Shown here: piece by piece, positions 1 to 9,750 of the stretch
Numbering within the stretch: the first letter of the stretch is position 1
Layout of the letters: each line of letters begins with the position of its first letter
Origin: Hymenopus coronatus
Lineage: Eukaryota; Arthropoda; Insecta; Mantodea; Hymenopodidae
Assembly (NCBI GenBank): GCA_030762935.1
Contig: CM060900.1
Span: 394,756,132-394,820,131, forward strand
Reading direction: 5' to 3'
Length of the DNA: 64,000 nt
Program-made: the position numbers and the translations under genes
The notes under the pieces: generated by a model
Database searches by the model: none
What the model saw: only the letters and a program-made list of their open reading frames with translations
Told to the model about the DNA's origin: nothing

Positions 1-60
1 ATGAGAGAAAGAGAAAGAGAGAGACAGAGAGAGGAAGAGAGAAAGAGTGAGAGAGAGCAA
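1..60. repeat. GA-rich purine microsatellite
   Basis: Nearly pure purine tract of GA and GAAA words, cut by the window edge. The next 380 bases show no recognisable element. Confidence 0.85.
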
Positions 61-446
61 AGGATCATTGCAAGCGTATGAGATTAAATGTTCTCTAATG
101 GATTGAAGTGGAAGGAACGGCGAGTGAGGAAACCGGATTAAGGCTGAGGAACGTACAAGTTAGCAGATAGTATGATAAATGCTTCACATAAGGAGACAGA
201 AAAGAAAACGGAATGGATGAAGGAATCACGTTCATAGAGGCAGTTCCCAGACTTGTACTTGGCTCAATAATGATATTCCCAGTTTCCGCTAATATAAATA
301 GTATAAAGCATATTGCTCCGATGAGGGCTGCAACTATTTTAAGGTACAGAAATTATCTGCACACGTAAAATATCGCGCTGTTGGGCCATCTGTTATTAAT
401 AACTAATCTTTAAGATGCAAACAAATGTTCCTCTTTCTCTAAGTAG

Positions 447-680
447 TGTTTAATGCCCACATTTAGTGCATCACAGGGGGTGGACTCTGAGGATACATGA
501 AAAGAAATACTATTTGGAAACGAAGTTCAAATTTGGGAATGAAACTTTCCAGGCCTAACATTAGAATACCTGCCAGGCTTTTATGATAAAAGGGGCGAGG
601 AAAACCTTGAAAAAGTCTCAGTGAGAACGGTCCAGGCGGTATTTGAACTGCAGGCCTTTCCGTTTAAATTCGTTAACGAC
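447..680 (-). mobile_element. Family B SINE-like repeat, badly decayed copy
   Basis: On the plus strand the copy opens with a 'gtttaatgccc' tail, then 'cacagggggtgg' and 'gaggatacatg'. The same words in the same order begin the better-preserved copy at 6690. The tRNA-like head expected at the high-coordinate end is hardly recognisable ('ggtatttgaactgcagg' is a possible worn B box). It reads minus and is probably one of the older family B copies here. Confidence 0.45.
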
Positions 681-780
681 TTCGGCTACCCATTTTATAA
701 TGTGTTTACTATAGCTACAAATAAAATCTGGAACAATAAATTGCATTTGAAATAATATTCCAAATACGTAATACTTGTTC

Positions 781-1158
781 GATAGATAGAGTCAGACTGA
801 AACATTGAATGCCATAGTGGGAATTTGAACCACGGGTATCCCGGTCTCCAGCCGGTTGCTCTAACTACTGAACTACCATGGCATCATGCCGCCCCGGCAT
901 TACAGTTTTCAACTGTTCTGCTTGTTTGCTGGTAAACTTACAATGTAATAAGTAGCCATTAGGGTATGTCGCATCTAAACATTATTTGAGATCACCTTAT
1001 GGTTTACCGGGAAGCATGCGAGTTAGTTGAGAAATTTATTGCCGTGCCGGCATGTTGCTATAGTAGTTCAGTGGTTAGGGCAACCGTATAGAGATCGCGA
1101 GGTCTTGGTTGAAATCCCGGCTACGGCATTGAAATGCTCAGTCTGACTCTACCTATAC
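781..1158. mobile_element. Palindromic fold-back element with two tRNA-like arms (family A)
   Basis: The left end reads 'agagtcagactga' and the right end reads 'cagtctgactct', its inverse. The similarity continues inward for about 170 bases per arm, leaving a short centre near 960-985. Each arm carries a tRNA-like module. In the right arm an A-box-like 'tagttcagtggttag' (about 1064) is followed by a B-box-like 'ggttgaaatcc' (1107-1117). The left arm has the mirror image ('ggaatttgaacc'). Both modules point outward. The arms differ at many positions, so this is an old head-to-head structure and not a recent duplication. It could be a SINE dimer or a fold-back DNA transposon whose inverted repeats include tRNA-like sequence. 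A single arm recurs at 59824. Confidence 0.7.
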
Positions 1159-1159
1159 A

Positions 1160-3395
1160 ACTCCTGTCCAACACATGGCCTTTGTGAAAGAGCCATTAAA
1201 TAAAACATATAGTAATTGTGTTTAACAAAATATACTACGTATATACTCGTAATAATTATGTGTAAGCAGCTACTTTTATTCCCCTGGTGTATTTTCCAGT
1301 CTTTAGCCTATTTCTTTACTCTAACGCCAGAAGCTTTATATATTTCCCCTAAAGAATAATCAGAGAGCGTCTTCTTTCATCTTTAAACGGATTTAGCTAT
1401 GAAGGATTCTTGAGACGTGGTTCAATAACCCATCAAGCCTTAAAACGAGATCCGGGTTCAAAGTTGTGCAATGTGATATATGTAGTAAACCTTTCTCTTA
1501 TCACAAAATGTGGGCGATTTGGTAGAGAACAAAAAACCTTTTGCCACTCCTGACCATAGTCTCTCAGTTTCCGATCGGATAAAGGGAAGCAAATTTACTA
1601 CGTAAGGACTATATAAGCGCAGCTCGTGCTTCCACAGAAATCGCACAGATTAATGAGGAATGGAGGTCGAGGGCAACGTGTGGTGTGAGATAAGCGACGG
1701 CGCTCTATGTCAAGAGCCTCAAACAAATTAGCCTTCTAGGTTTTAACACATTCTGCCAGGAATTACTTCTTCATGCTCTCTATCGTGTCAGAAGAGAAGT
1801 CGAATCCAATATGGATCAATCAATTGCTTCCTTACCATTTTTGAAAAATCTCTAATGTAAAAATGTCTCTTTTATTAAGGGTGCATTCTAAATGTTTCAA
1901 AATAAACACTGTGTAAGGGATTTAGTTTTAAAAGTTGATGCATGTATTTACGTTCTACTTGGATTCTACGCTTTAAAATTAATGCTATAACTGTTTTAAT
2001 AGTTATTTAATCATTTTCAATTGTAATTTAATATATTTTAACAAAAAATAATATTCACCAAAATAAAATTTTCATAATTATTGACCAACGGTTTAGATTT
2101 ATGCTCCGTATTAAGACAGAAAATAGGCTACATGAAATATAATTTTAAAATAGTTGACTCAAATTTGTTTTTAAATTTAACTTAAATTTGGATGAACTTG
2201 GTGGCTTAACATAATAACCTCAATTATAAACTTAAAATACTGAATTGAATTTTTATAATTTTGCCAATTTTAGGCAATGGAGCCCCTGAATAACCATATG
2301 TGAAAATGCGATAGAGCTGCAGTTGTACAATAAAGAAAAAAATACAACTAAAAAGCCTGATATGATGCAGCCACATGTCCTCCTCTACACATTAATTTGT
2401 TAGCTATTCACAACAAAAATGAACTTTCTATTTTCACATTTCATAGTAGATATTTATAACATTACTTGTAATGCATATTATGTTAAGTTACACTCACGGT
2501 TCAAAAAACAGATCGATATATTTAAGCCTTGATATTTACATAATCTTGCATGAAATCACGAGAAAGGGAAAATGAGTCACTAGCACTTCCAATCGTTTTC
2601 TTTAAAACAATATCAATATTTTTCACTTGGTTAATATCCTAGAAACTTCCATATAGCACAATTTTACAGTGTAACAATATCCAGTCTTTCCATTATTAAG
2701 ATGTTTAGCTCTGTTTTCCATCAGGTAGAAACAAAATTAATATGAATAGGAACTTGATAGGAAACTTCAGGAAGTTCATTGATTACACGATGTGTACTAA
2801 TCCACTGTCATTGACCTATTGTATCTTATTTCAAAAACTTCAACCACTTTAGGAAGAACATTAATTTAATGGTTTGTGAGGATGCGGAAATTTTATTAAA
2901 ATATCCACCTTTCATTTGCACAATTAGTTAGATTTACAACTTTGTTCAGCTTTATAATTATCCGATTTTTGTTTCTGGAAACATGTTTATAAAACTGATA
3001 TTTTTTTGGAGGATCACAAAAAATGCTCTTTTGATAACATCTTATAAAATGTTTGATCAAATATGATACGTTGTGTACCACATATAACATGTGGGAGAAA
3101 ATGTAGTGCGGAAAGAAAATCATTAAAATAATGTTTACAAATGGCTAAATTTTAATGTTTTTAAATACGGGGACGGAATGCTATAAGTCGAAATAAGGGC
3201 TTTTATTTCGTGCAATTTCTTTGTGGAACTTTAGATCTTTAATGTTGAATAAGAATGTCCCGTAACTTTTTGCCTTAAACATTCATCCAAGTCGTTTTAC
3301 TGCAAATGCCTGCCTGCAATGTTCAAGGATTTAGGCTACAAGAAACATTTTAAGCTCTTGGGCATAGTGATTAGATGTATAGATGTATACCTCTT
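1160..3395. other. AT-rich DNA without recognised genes
   Basis: No repeat family seen elsewhere in the window and no protein-like frame was recognised. The 1400-1740 part has more balanced composition and holds a TATA-like site (separate entry). From about 1850 the sequence is strongly AT-rich. Confidence 0.6.
1610..1655 (+). promoter_or_regulatory. Candidate TATA core promoter
   Basis: 'TATATAAG' at 1610-1617 is followed by a GC-richer stretch and an ATG near 1652 that opens only a very short frame. TATA-like words are common in AT-rich DNA. Support comes only from the surrounding composition, and no gene is recognised downstream. Confidence 0.2.
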
Positions 3396-3399
3396 ATCT

Positions 3400-3790
3400 T
3401 ATTTGTATATTGTGACTTTATCTGGTTTTTACCTTCCTGTACGGGAGAGGTTCCGACCTCTTCAACTGCCTTGGTACGAATGTTGCCTATTACCAGTAGT
3501 ACTTTTGATGTCACTAGGTGTACTCTGGGCCGAACATCTGAGCCGCTCCCAAGAAGGAACTTTTCGGACTGGGTTGGAGTTGGCAGGGTAATGGTTCTTG
3601 ATACCCATGGGAGATTGGATACTTCTAGGTGGTGACACCTGATCGGAGTTTTAAGACGCCTTAATGACCTTTGCTATCTAATCTGGAGATCTTAGTAGGC
3701 AGCAGCTGGTAACTGTCACCCTAACCATGGTGCCGGTAGTCATTCATGGAGTTAACGCGCATAAGGGTGGTATGCATCTCCATCCTTGCG
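3400..3790 (+). repeat. Dispersed repeat family F, copy 1
   Basis: Matches the reverse complement of the two copies at 21590-22390. Shared landmarks in order are 'gaggttccga(c/t)ctcttca', 'acatctgagcc', 'tcgga(c/t)tgggttg', 'gatacccatgggagatt' (second copy 'gatacccgtgggagatt') and a 3' part resembling 'cgtaagtggcgtatcca'. Short frames on both strands here do not match any family I know. The class is unknown: it may be part of a retroelement or a non-autonomous repeat. Confidence 0.6.
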
Positions 3791-3871
3791 GTTTTTTTGT
3801 TTGTTTTTGTTTCCTTGTTTTTGTCGTGGAAGGGAAAAATTATTACTGAATTTAAGCCCAAGCTGAAATGA

Positions 3872-3995
3872 TGTGGAGTTTTATTTATGGACGCTCTATA
3901 TCTACTGTGGCTCTTAGCGTCCCATTCTATAATGGGCGTGAAAAACCTTTTAATTTTGTTTAGAGGCTTCTTTGTCCCAGAAGTAGAGCCATTGG
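3872..3995 (-). mobile_element. Family C SINE-like repeat, 3' fragment
   Basis: The stretch from 'tttatttatggacgctc' through 'agcgtcccattct' to 'gggcgtgaaaa' matches the low-coordinate (3') end of the fuller minus-strand copy at 59165-59462. The tRNA-like head is absent, so this is a 3'-end fragment. Confidence 0.6.
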
Positions 3996-4639
3996 CTGGG
4001 TGGTTATGTGGGGCTCTACGTGCGAATGTGACCTACCCACTAAAAACTATCTCACGTAATAATAATATACAATGACCTTTTTTCGTGCTGAATAGCAGTT
4101 GTGTGGCCCTGCACAGCACCTGCGTTAGTAAGTAATCGATGGATGGCTGCTGCACATTGTACTGTAGCGGAGTGAAGGTAATTTCTAGGCTATAGCTATG
4201 AAACCTGACTGCATCCCGGGAACGTGAAAGAAAAAGTGCATAGAAGTAGAGGAGACGCTGCAGATAAGTAGTTAAAGAAGGATGTGGTTAGTGGCAATGA
4301 CGTTTTTCCATCCTCTGTCGGGTGTTCTTCGCTTTTTCTACCAGACGGTGGTCTGTGGCAGGTTTACGCGGTGTGACTTCATGCAACGTAGTCTTCGTCT
4401 TCAATGGTGCTGAAGGACTAAGTCGAAGCGTTGTGCATCACTGAGGCAACCTGATCCAATCTTGCTGTTATATAGATGGCGTTGGAGTCCTTAGCTGATT
4501 TAGCAGCAAAGATGGGTTCAATCCTCTCGCAGAAGTGGACATACAGGGTATTGTACTCTTATTCCAGAGCGTAGATGCTGGGTGATGGTGTGTGAGCTGT
4601 TCAGCGCTTCTTCTAGCACCAGAAGAGGCCGGGAGATGG

Positions 4640-5074
4640 GTTCGAGGTGTTGTACCCGTTCTCCAGCACTGGAAGACGCCTGCTGACACTGGCAAAGGTA
4701 ACCTCTTCCAGTGCTGCTAGACGAGTGCCAAGGTTCAGGAACTCCTTATGCGGGTCTAGGTTGGCATCCCGCGTTCCACGTCAGTTGAGGTCGCTGGTAT
4801 AAAAACGACTGAATCTTAAGGTGGTAGTGCAGTCTGGTCTCTGCGGGTAGGTTGCGTGCTCCTCTAACTGAGTGAGCACTGGGTCTGCCCGGTGAAATAT
4901 CCGTCCCATGAACCGGCGACGACGGCGCAGATCCGGACCAGAGTACTCGGCAGCGAAGGAGTCGGCACCACAATAATGGTATCGCGGCGACATAGAACGG
5001 GAGTTAACGATGTGCGCGAAGGCACTGCAGCGTCGACAGGGACGGTGACGCTGCTGTCGGCTAATCTTGGTCAC
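4640..5074 (-). pseudogene. Decayed LINE ORF1 (gag-like) with zinc-knuckle pair and coiled-coil segment
   Basis: Reading minus from 5074, one frame has Cys13, Cys16 and His21, then Arg26 where the fourth ligand is expected. A second motif follows with Tyr32, Cys35, Phe40 and Tyr44 in the ligand positions (DNA 5038-4943). The spacing is that of the paired CCHC knuckles of ORF1 proteins in insect Jockey/CR1-like LINEs. Three of the changes (Arg26, Tyr32, Tyr44) are single-base steps from Cys. After one in-frame stop (4783-4781) the same frame continues into a leucine-rich, heptad-like stretch (about 4774-4663) that aligns with the fossil at 15935-16045. More stops follow. In intact elements ORF1 binds RNA in the retrotransposition particle. 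The 5080-5490 part upstream is GC-rich and gives a Pro/Ala-rich frame on the same strand, possibly the ORF1 N-terminal side. The copy is dead. The superfamily assignment is inference. Confidence 0.5.
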
Positions 5075-5534
5075 CAGGAGTCACTCTAACAAGGGCAATC
5101 CTGACACCAAAGCAGTTTCTAGGACATCTTGGTTCCGCAGCTCCAACCTAACAAGAGGCGTAAATCTCCGGTAACAGTAGATGTGAATGGCTCTCAAACA
5201 TGAAGGTCACTGCGACTGCGCAGCGGCAGTAATTATGGAGCGTGTAAAGGTTTCGAAGGATCCCCGACGCACTACCAGGGCGACGGCGATAAGCTCACTG
5301 GTGGCTGTAGTCTCGGCGAAGAGGTTGCTGCCGGTAAAGCAGCGGCAACAGGAGGCAGTGCTACAGCCGAGGTAGGACTTGCCTCAGGTGGCGGCGATAA
5401 TGGCGTTGCCCTATGGGCGAGGAGTATCGTCAGCTGTCATCGAGGTGGTGCTTATTCTTCCCCATCGCAGTATCCTCGCTTAAGCAAGGGGGTCGGTATA
5501 TTCTGTAAAATAACCACCATCACAATGGAAAAGT

Positions 5535-5573
5535 CAAATGGACCTGCACTCTGGGTGTTATGAGGTCCATTTG
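5535..5573. other. Perfect 11-bp inverted repeat (hairpin)
   Basis: 'caaatggacct' at 5535-5545 is repeated in inverse as 'aggtccatttg' at 5563-5573, around a 17-base loop. There is no T run typical of a pol III terminator and no gene beside it. Function unknown. Confidence 0.6.
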
Positions 5574-5599
5574 CATAGTCAGGTCACTGCTTCCAGATT

Positions 5600-6685
5600 A
5601 TACCACTTCACTAAGTTCTCACTATCACTTCACTAATGTGATCTACTGTTGATCCAGCCTTAGAACCCCACCAGTAGGAAACAACATATTTTGTATCCTT
5701 CCACGTTGACCTCATGTGCATATTAGCCGCGAGGCGCAAACAGAAACACTAAATACGTGCACTCATGTCTTGTGTTGAAAGTGTAATTGAATTACATACT
5801 ATTGAAAGTATATGATTATGAAAAACACTATAATAATAAATACCGAAATAAAGGCAAAAGTGTAATTAAACACACAATAAGTAAGATAAAACTCATGTTA
5901 ACTATAGATGCAAGAGATAGAATATCTGAGTCCCTAACACACAATTATCATCTCCGTCAATAATTTTTCATTTTATTTCTGTTCATAAATCTAAATAGAA
6001 TATCTATCAAACTCTGATGAAATGTGGATCGCTTAAAGCTTAGAATCAATATTACCAGAACGTAAGAATTTGTCTAATGTTGGCAGTTCGTTGTTAAAAA
6101 AAATTCCACTTTGCTACGAACGGAACCGTTGTTAATCCATGTCTTTTCTAATTCTGGCTTCAGTCTGTTTCTTTTCTTCCTTAGTGTTTGCAGTTTGTAC
6201 ATTCACACATTTAATGCCTCATTCAGATACACCGGTATAATCGTTAGTTTAACAAAGGTATGCACTAGACAGTTGGATTCTCCAGCATAAGTATGTTAGA
6301 ACATTCAAAATAATTAGTTTGTTCCTGATTTTAGTTACTTATTTTCAGAATGCCTTAGTATTTCACCTTAATTGTCACTTGTGAAGCTAACAGTTTTTGC
6401 AGAAGCTATATTGGCTGCTCATGATTGCCGTATGAATGCAGAAAGGGGGTGACGTCGAACAGAATTAAACACATCTTTTTTTTAATATCCATATTATTAC
6501 TATTTTATATCAATCAAAAGTTCCATAAAGAGTATGTATAACATGCTATTTGGAAAAACAAGACCTTTTCTAGTGTACTATGGGTTGTATGACGTGGTGC
6601 TTTGGTTTTCCGCGTATATCGGACTAGTTAATGGCATCATGTGTTTACATTAGGTTTAATTCTAATTCTTTTTAATAGAGTTTAA
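5600..6685. other. AT-rich DNA without recognised features
   Basis: No frame or repeat was recognised. The stretch lies between the GC-rich ORF1 fossil and the family B copy at 6690. Confidence 0.5.
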
Positions 6686-6689
6686 CGCC

Positions 6690-6908
6690 TGCTTTTATGA
6701 AATACCCCACCACAGGAGATGACACTGATGATACATGGAATGAAGATGGATTACCGGTGGAATGCGATGGCGGGGAAAAATGACCCAGAAAATTCCACCC
6801 CTGCGCCGCTTTGCCCACCACAAACCACACATGCGGTCACTTAGGATCGAACTCAGGCCACCTTCGTGAGAGGCGATTGGTCTAACTATTCGGCAACTGC
6901 GCGGCCAC
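6690..6908 (-). mobile_element. Family B tRNA-derived SINE
   Basis: Read on the minus strand the copy starts with a tRNA-like head. An A-box-like 'cgcagttgccgaatagttag' is followed by a B-box-like 'gagttcgatcct'. The body contains 'gcgcaggggtgg', 'ttccccgccatcgcattcc' and 'ccatcttcattccatg', and the tail reads 'aaaagcaggcgttaaac'. The same order is seen at 7640 (plus) and 17572, with partial copies elsewhere. Such elements are transcribed by pol III from the internal boxes and mobilised by a partner LINE. Confidence 0.75.
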
Positions 6909-7639
6909 TTGATTCTAAGATGAGCGATGATAATTCAGTTTTCACTGTTAATTGTATTAAAATAGTTATTACTGCCACAGCATTTACGTGCTCTATTATA
7001 ATTCCTGTCACTACACTTTTGTTCAAGATATAGCTGCACAATAAAATATGCGCGAAGCAGCCTCTACTTCCATCCTCTTCATTCATTGAGGAGTCGAACA
7101 CAAGACCCCTCTAAGCTCTCGCAGCAGCAGTGCTGACTGTACGCCATAACTATGGGAGATAGCTCACTCGGGAAACTCATTGATTTAACATAATTTTGTT
7201 TTGCACCAGAAATGTACCCAGTAATTAACTCACTCGCGAGAACGCTTGGTTGAATAGCCGCTGGGTTTATCCACAGATTTGGAGAATGTTCGGTAGATGG
7301 GTTCCAGAATAATCCCGTTAACTCCCAATAGCTCTTCTGGTATTTACGCTGGATGAGCCAAATTATCTTTCCAACTGGGTCGGAGGGGCGGCTGCCCTTA
7401 TTACCCGATAAGTATGGCTAATAACTGTGTGAAAATATAATGAGATTGTTAATTTTAACACACTTATTGAAAGAAGTAATATGATTGTTAGTAATGACAC
7501 CATGACTGTGTTGCACGGGGAGGAAATACGGTAGTTAAAATGCCTGTTGTAAACGGCATAGGTTTGATTCCATCGTCGTTTATCTTGTAAGAATAGGGAG
7601 CTGCTGAGCATCTTTCTTCTTCGAAATATCCATCCATCA

Positions 7640-7860
7640 CCAAAGGCGTCGTAACCGAGCGGTTAGAATACTCGCATTTCACCAAGCCAGCCCTGGTTCG
7701 CTCCAAGGCGACCGCACGTAGGATTTGAAGTGGACAATGACGCGCAGGGGTGGGTTTTCTTGGGGTTGTCCGGTTTCCCCCGTCATCCCATTCCACCGGT
7801 GCTCCATCTTCATTCCATGCGCTGCATATGTAGTAAAAGTGGGCATAAACTACTATCAAA
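7640..7860 (+). mobile_element. Family B tRNA-derived SINE
   Basis: Plus-strand copy: the A-box-like 'cgtaaccgagcggttagaa' (about 7650) is followed by the B-box-like 'tggttcgctcc' (about 7695), then 'gcgcaggggtgggttttctt', 'cattccaccggtgctcc' and 'cttcattccatgcg', ending near 'gtaaaagtgggcataaac'. Apparent frames of 88 and 123 codons across it are shadows of the repeat. Confidence 0.75.
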
Positions 7861-7869
7861 ATATAAAAA

Positions 7870-8369
7870 AGTAGCCAATCGCTTTTTGCGCTTACTTTGG
7901 TTACCTATGCATCAACTTCATATACAAACCGAAAGTTTTCTCGTACTTCTTCGCATTGAATCTGTTTTCTGGCACTACGTGCAGAACAACAGATGAAAAA
8001 TGAACACTATCTACTAGTAAAGCTGCTTAAGGCTGGAAATTACACATATTAATGTAATGATGTAACAATGATACGTCGTGCAGCTGGGATATATAGATAA
8101 TCATAGAGTAGTACTTCCCTTTATGTATTCGCCAATAATCTCCAGATGATCTACATAATAAATTGTATATATAGAATCAACCCTTTAATTGGGAAACACA
8201 AAACTAAACTCACCTTAAGACTTCGTGTTTGATGAAAAGAAACGAGAAAATCCCCTTATGCAAGTTTGTTTTAAGATTTACACAAGATGCTGTCGAACAT
8301 TGATTTGAGAATCAGAAGTTCGAGGGTTCAAGTTCAGAGCACTGAAAATATCATGTGTACAAAAGTCTT
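7870..8369. other. AT-rich spacer, no gene seen
   Basis: A worn B-box-like word ('gggttcaagttcag', about 8326) may mark a relic of another tRNA-like head, but no A box at the right spacing supports it. Confidence 0.4.
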
Positions 8370-9750
8370 GATGAAAGATGTCTGGAGTTCAAAACAATAA
8401 TGTGCAAGACTGCCTGTTTAAAATCCTCAGCATGAGTGTCAAAAAGAAGTATTTTTCAAAATCAGAGTGCCTAGTTTGTAATCCTTCAAAGCTTCCAAGC
8501 TTTCTAAGGATTTCAAATTCAAAGGTTACCAAAAGCGCGGTTGTTCACAACAACCAGTGTCCAAAGTCACAAGTGCTATAAAGTCCGAGTGTCGAAGAAA
8601 CGGATATTTTGACTCCCCAATATTTAAATGTCTAAATATCTAAAAGATGCTGAAACAATTGAGAAGACTAAGAAGTTTAAAATTCCGTAATCTAAGGTCC
8701 AAACGTTCAAAAGATCAAGTGCCCTTATATAAAAAATGGCGGTTGAAAAAACAGTGTCCAGAAACAATATTTTACAGAATTTGCAGTTGGCCGAATTGCC
8801 AACCGTCAATTATCGGATTGAACAACAACAATAATAATAAAAGTAATAATAATAATAATTATTATAATAATAATAATCTGTACAAAACATGGTCTATGGT
8901 TCACAGTGTCCAAATTTCCAAGGGTTTAGAAGTTCTGGTATCCAAATATCCAAATTTCTAAAAGTCCAATCACGCTAATGTACTTATAACTAATATTGTT
9001 CCCCCAAAAGCCCAAAATAGTGGTGTTGAAATATTCAAGAGTTCAATTAGCGTCTGTTATTCCGAGTGTTTAAATTCGACCGTAAAATTAAGAAGCTTTC
9101 AAAATATTAGCCGTGTAAAGTCCCCAGAGTCGTAAATTCAGAGTATCTAAAGACCATAATTTCCCCAAGTGCAAGCTTCCAGAGTCTAAATATTGTGCCA
9201 AGCGTAAAACTTTTTGCTCTCAAAACCACTATTTCTGAAGACTAAGGTGGGGAAAGCCCTTGTGCCAAAGATTATAGTGCTCAAATTTACCTGTTCTCTG
9301 AAGCTCCTGATGTCGTTAAGTTTGATCGGGAAAATTTGTTGAATGATAAAGTCCTAATATAAATATTCTAAGATTCAAAAACCAGGCATCCAAAATCCGA
9401 AGTACCAGAAACGTCAGATATTTGCAAATCTCAGCATCTAATTCCGAGTCTCAAAAGTGCCAGCGTCCAAAAATTGCGATATATTTCGAATATTCAAAAT
9501 GATAAGAATCCCAAAGTTCAGTATCCATTATCCATTGTCCAAACGCAGGGATGTCTAAATATCTTAATTTGCAAAGATAACAATTTTAAAATAGGAAGTA
9601 TTCAAAGACGTGGCTTATCCAAAACCATCGTTTTTAAAAGCTTTTAGAGTACAATATTCCAATACGTTGAGAATTTCAGAAACCTGAACGTGTAACTGTC
9701 AGAGTGTCCAATAATCAGCGGCTGCTAAAACAGCGCATACGATACCTCAG
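8370..9750. repeat. Degenerate short-word array built on 'gtccaaa'
   Basis: The region is crowded with variants of one short phrase: 'gtgtccaaa', 'agtgcc', 'tatccaaat', 'aagtcc', 'gtctaaatat', 'cagagtgtcc', 'catccaaaat'. They are spaced irregularly at roughly 10-25 bases over 1.4 kb and absent from the flanks at this density. It looks like a very old short-period satellite or a repeatedly slipped array. An Asn-rich frame at 8647-8961 comes from the embedded AAT/AAC microsatellite and is not a gene. Confidence 0.5.
8821..8879. repeat. AAT/AAC trinucleotide microsatellite
   Basis: Interrupted run of aac and aat units inside the degenerate array. Confidence 0.85.

Noticed and set aside
8647..8961. 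104-codon frame with an Asn-rich centre
   Set aside because: The Asn run is the AAT/AAC microsatellite and the rest is the degenerate array. No domain.
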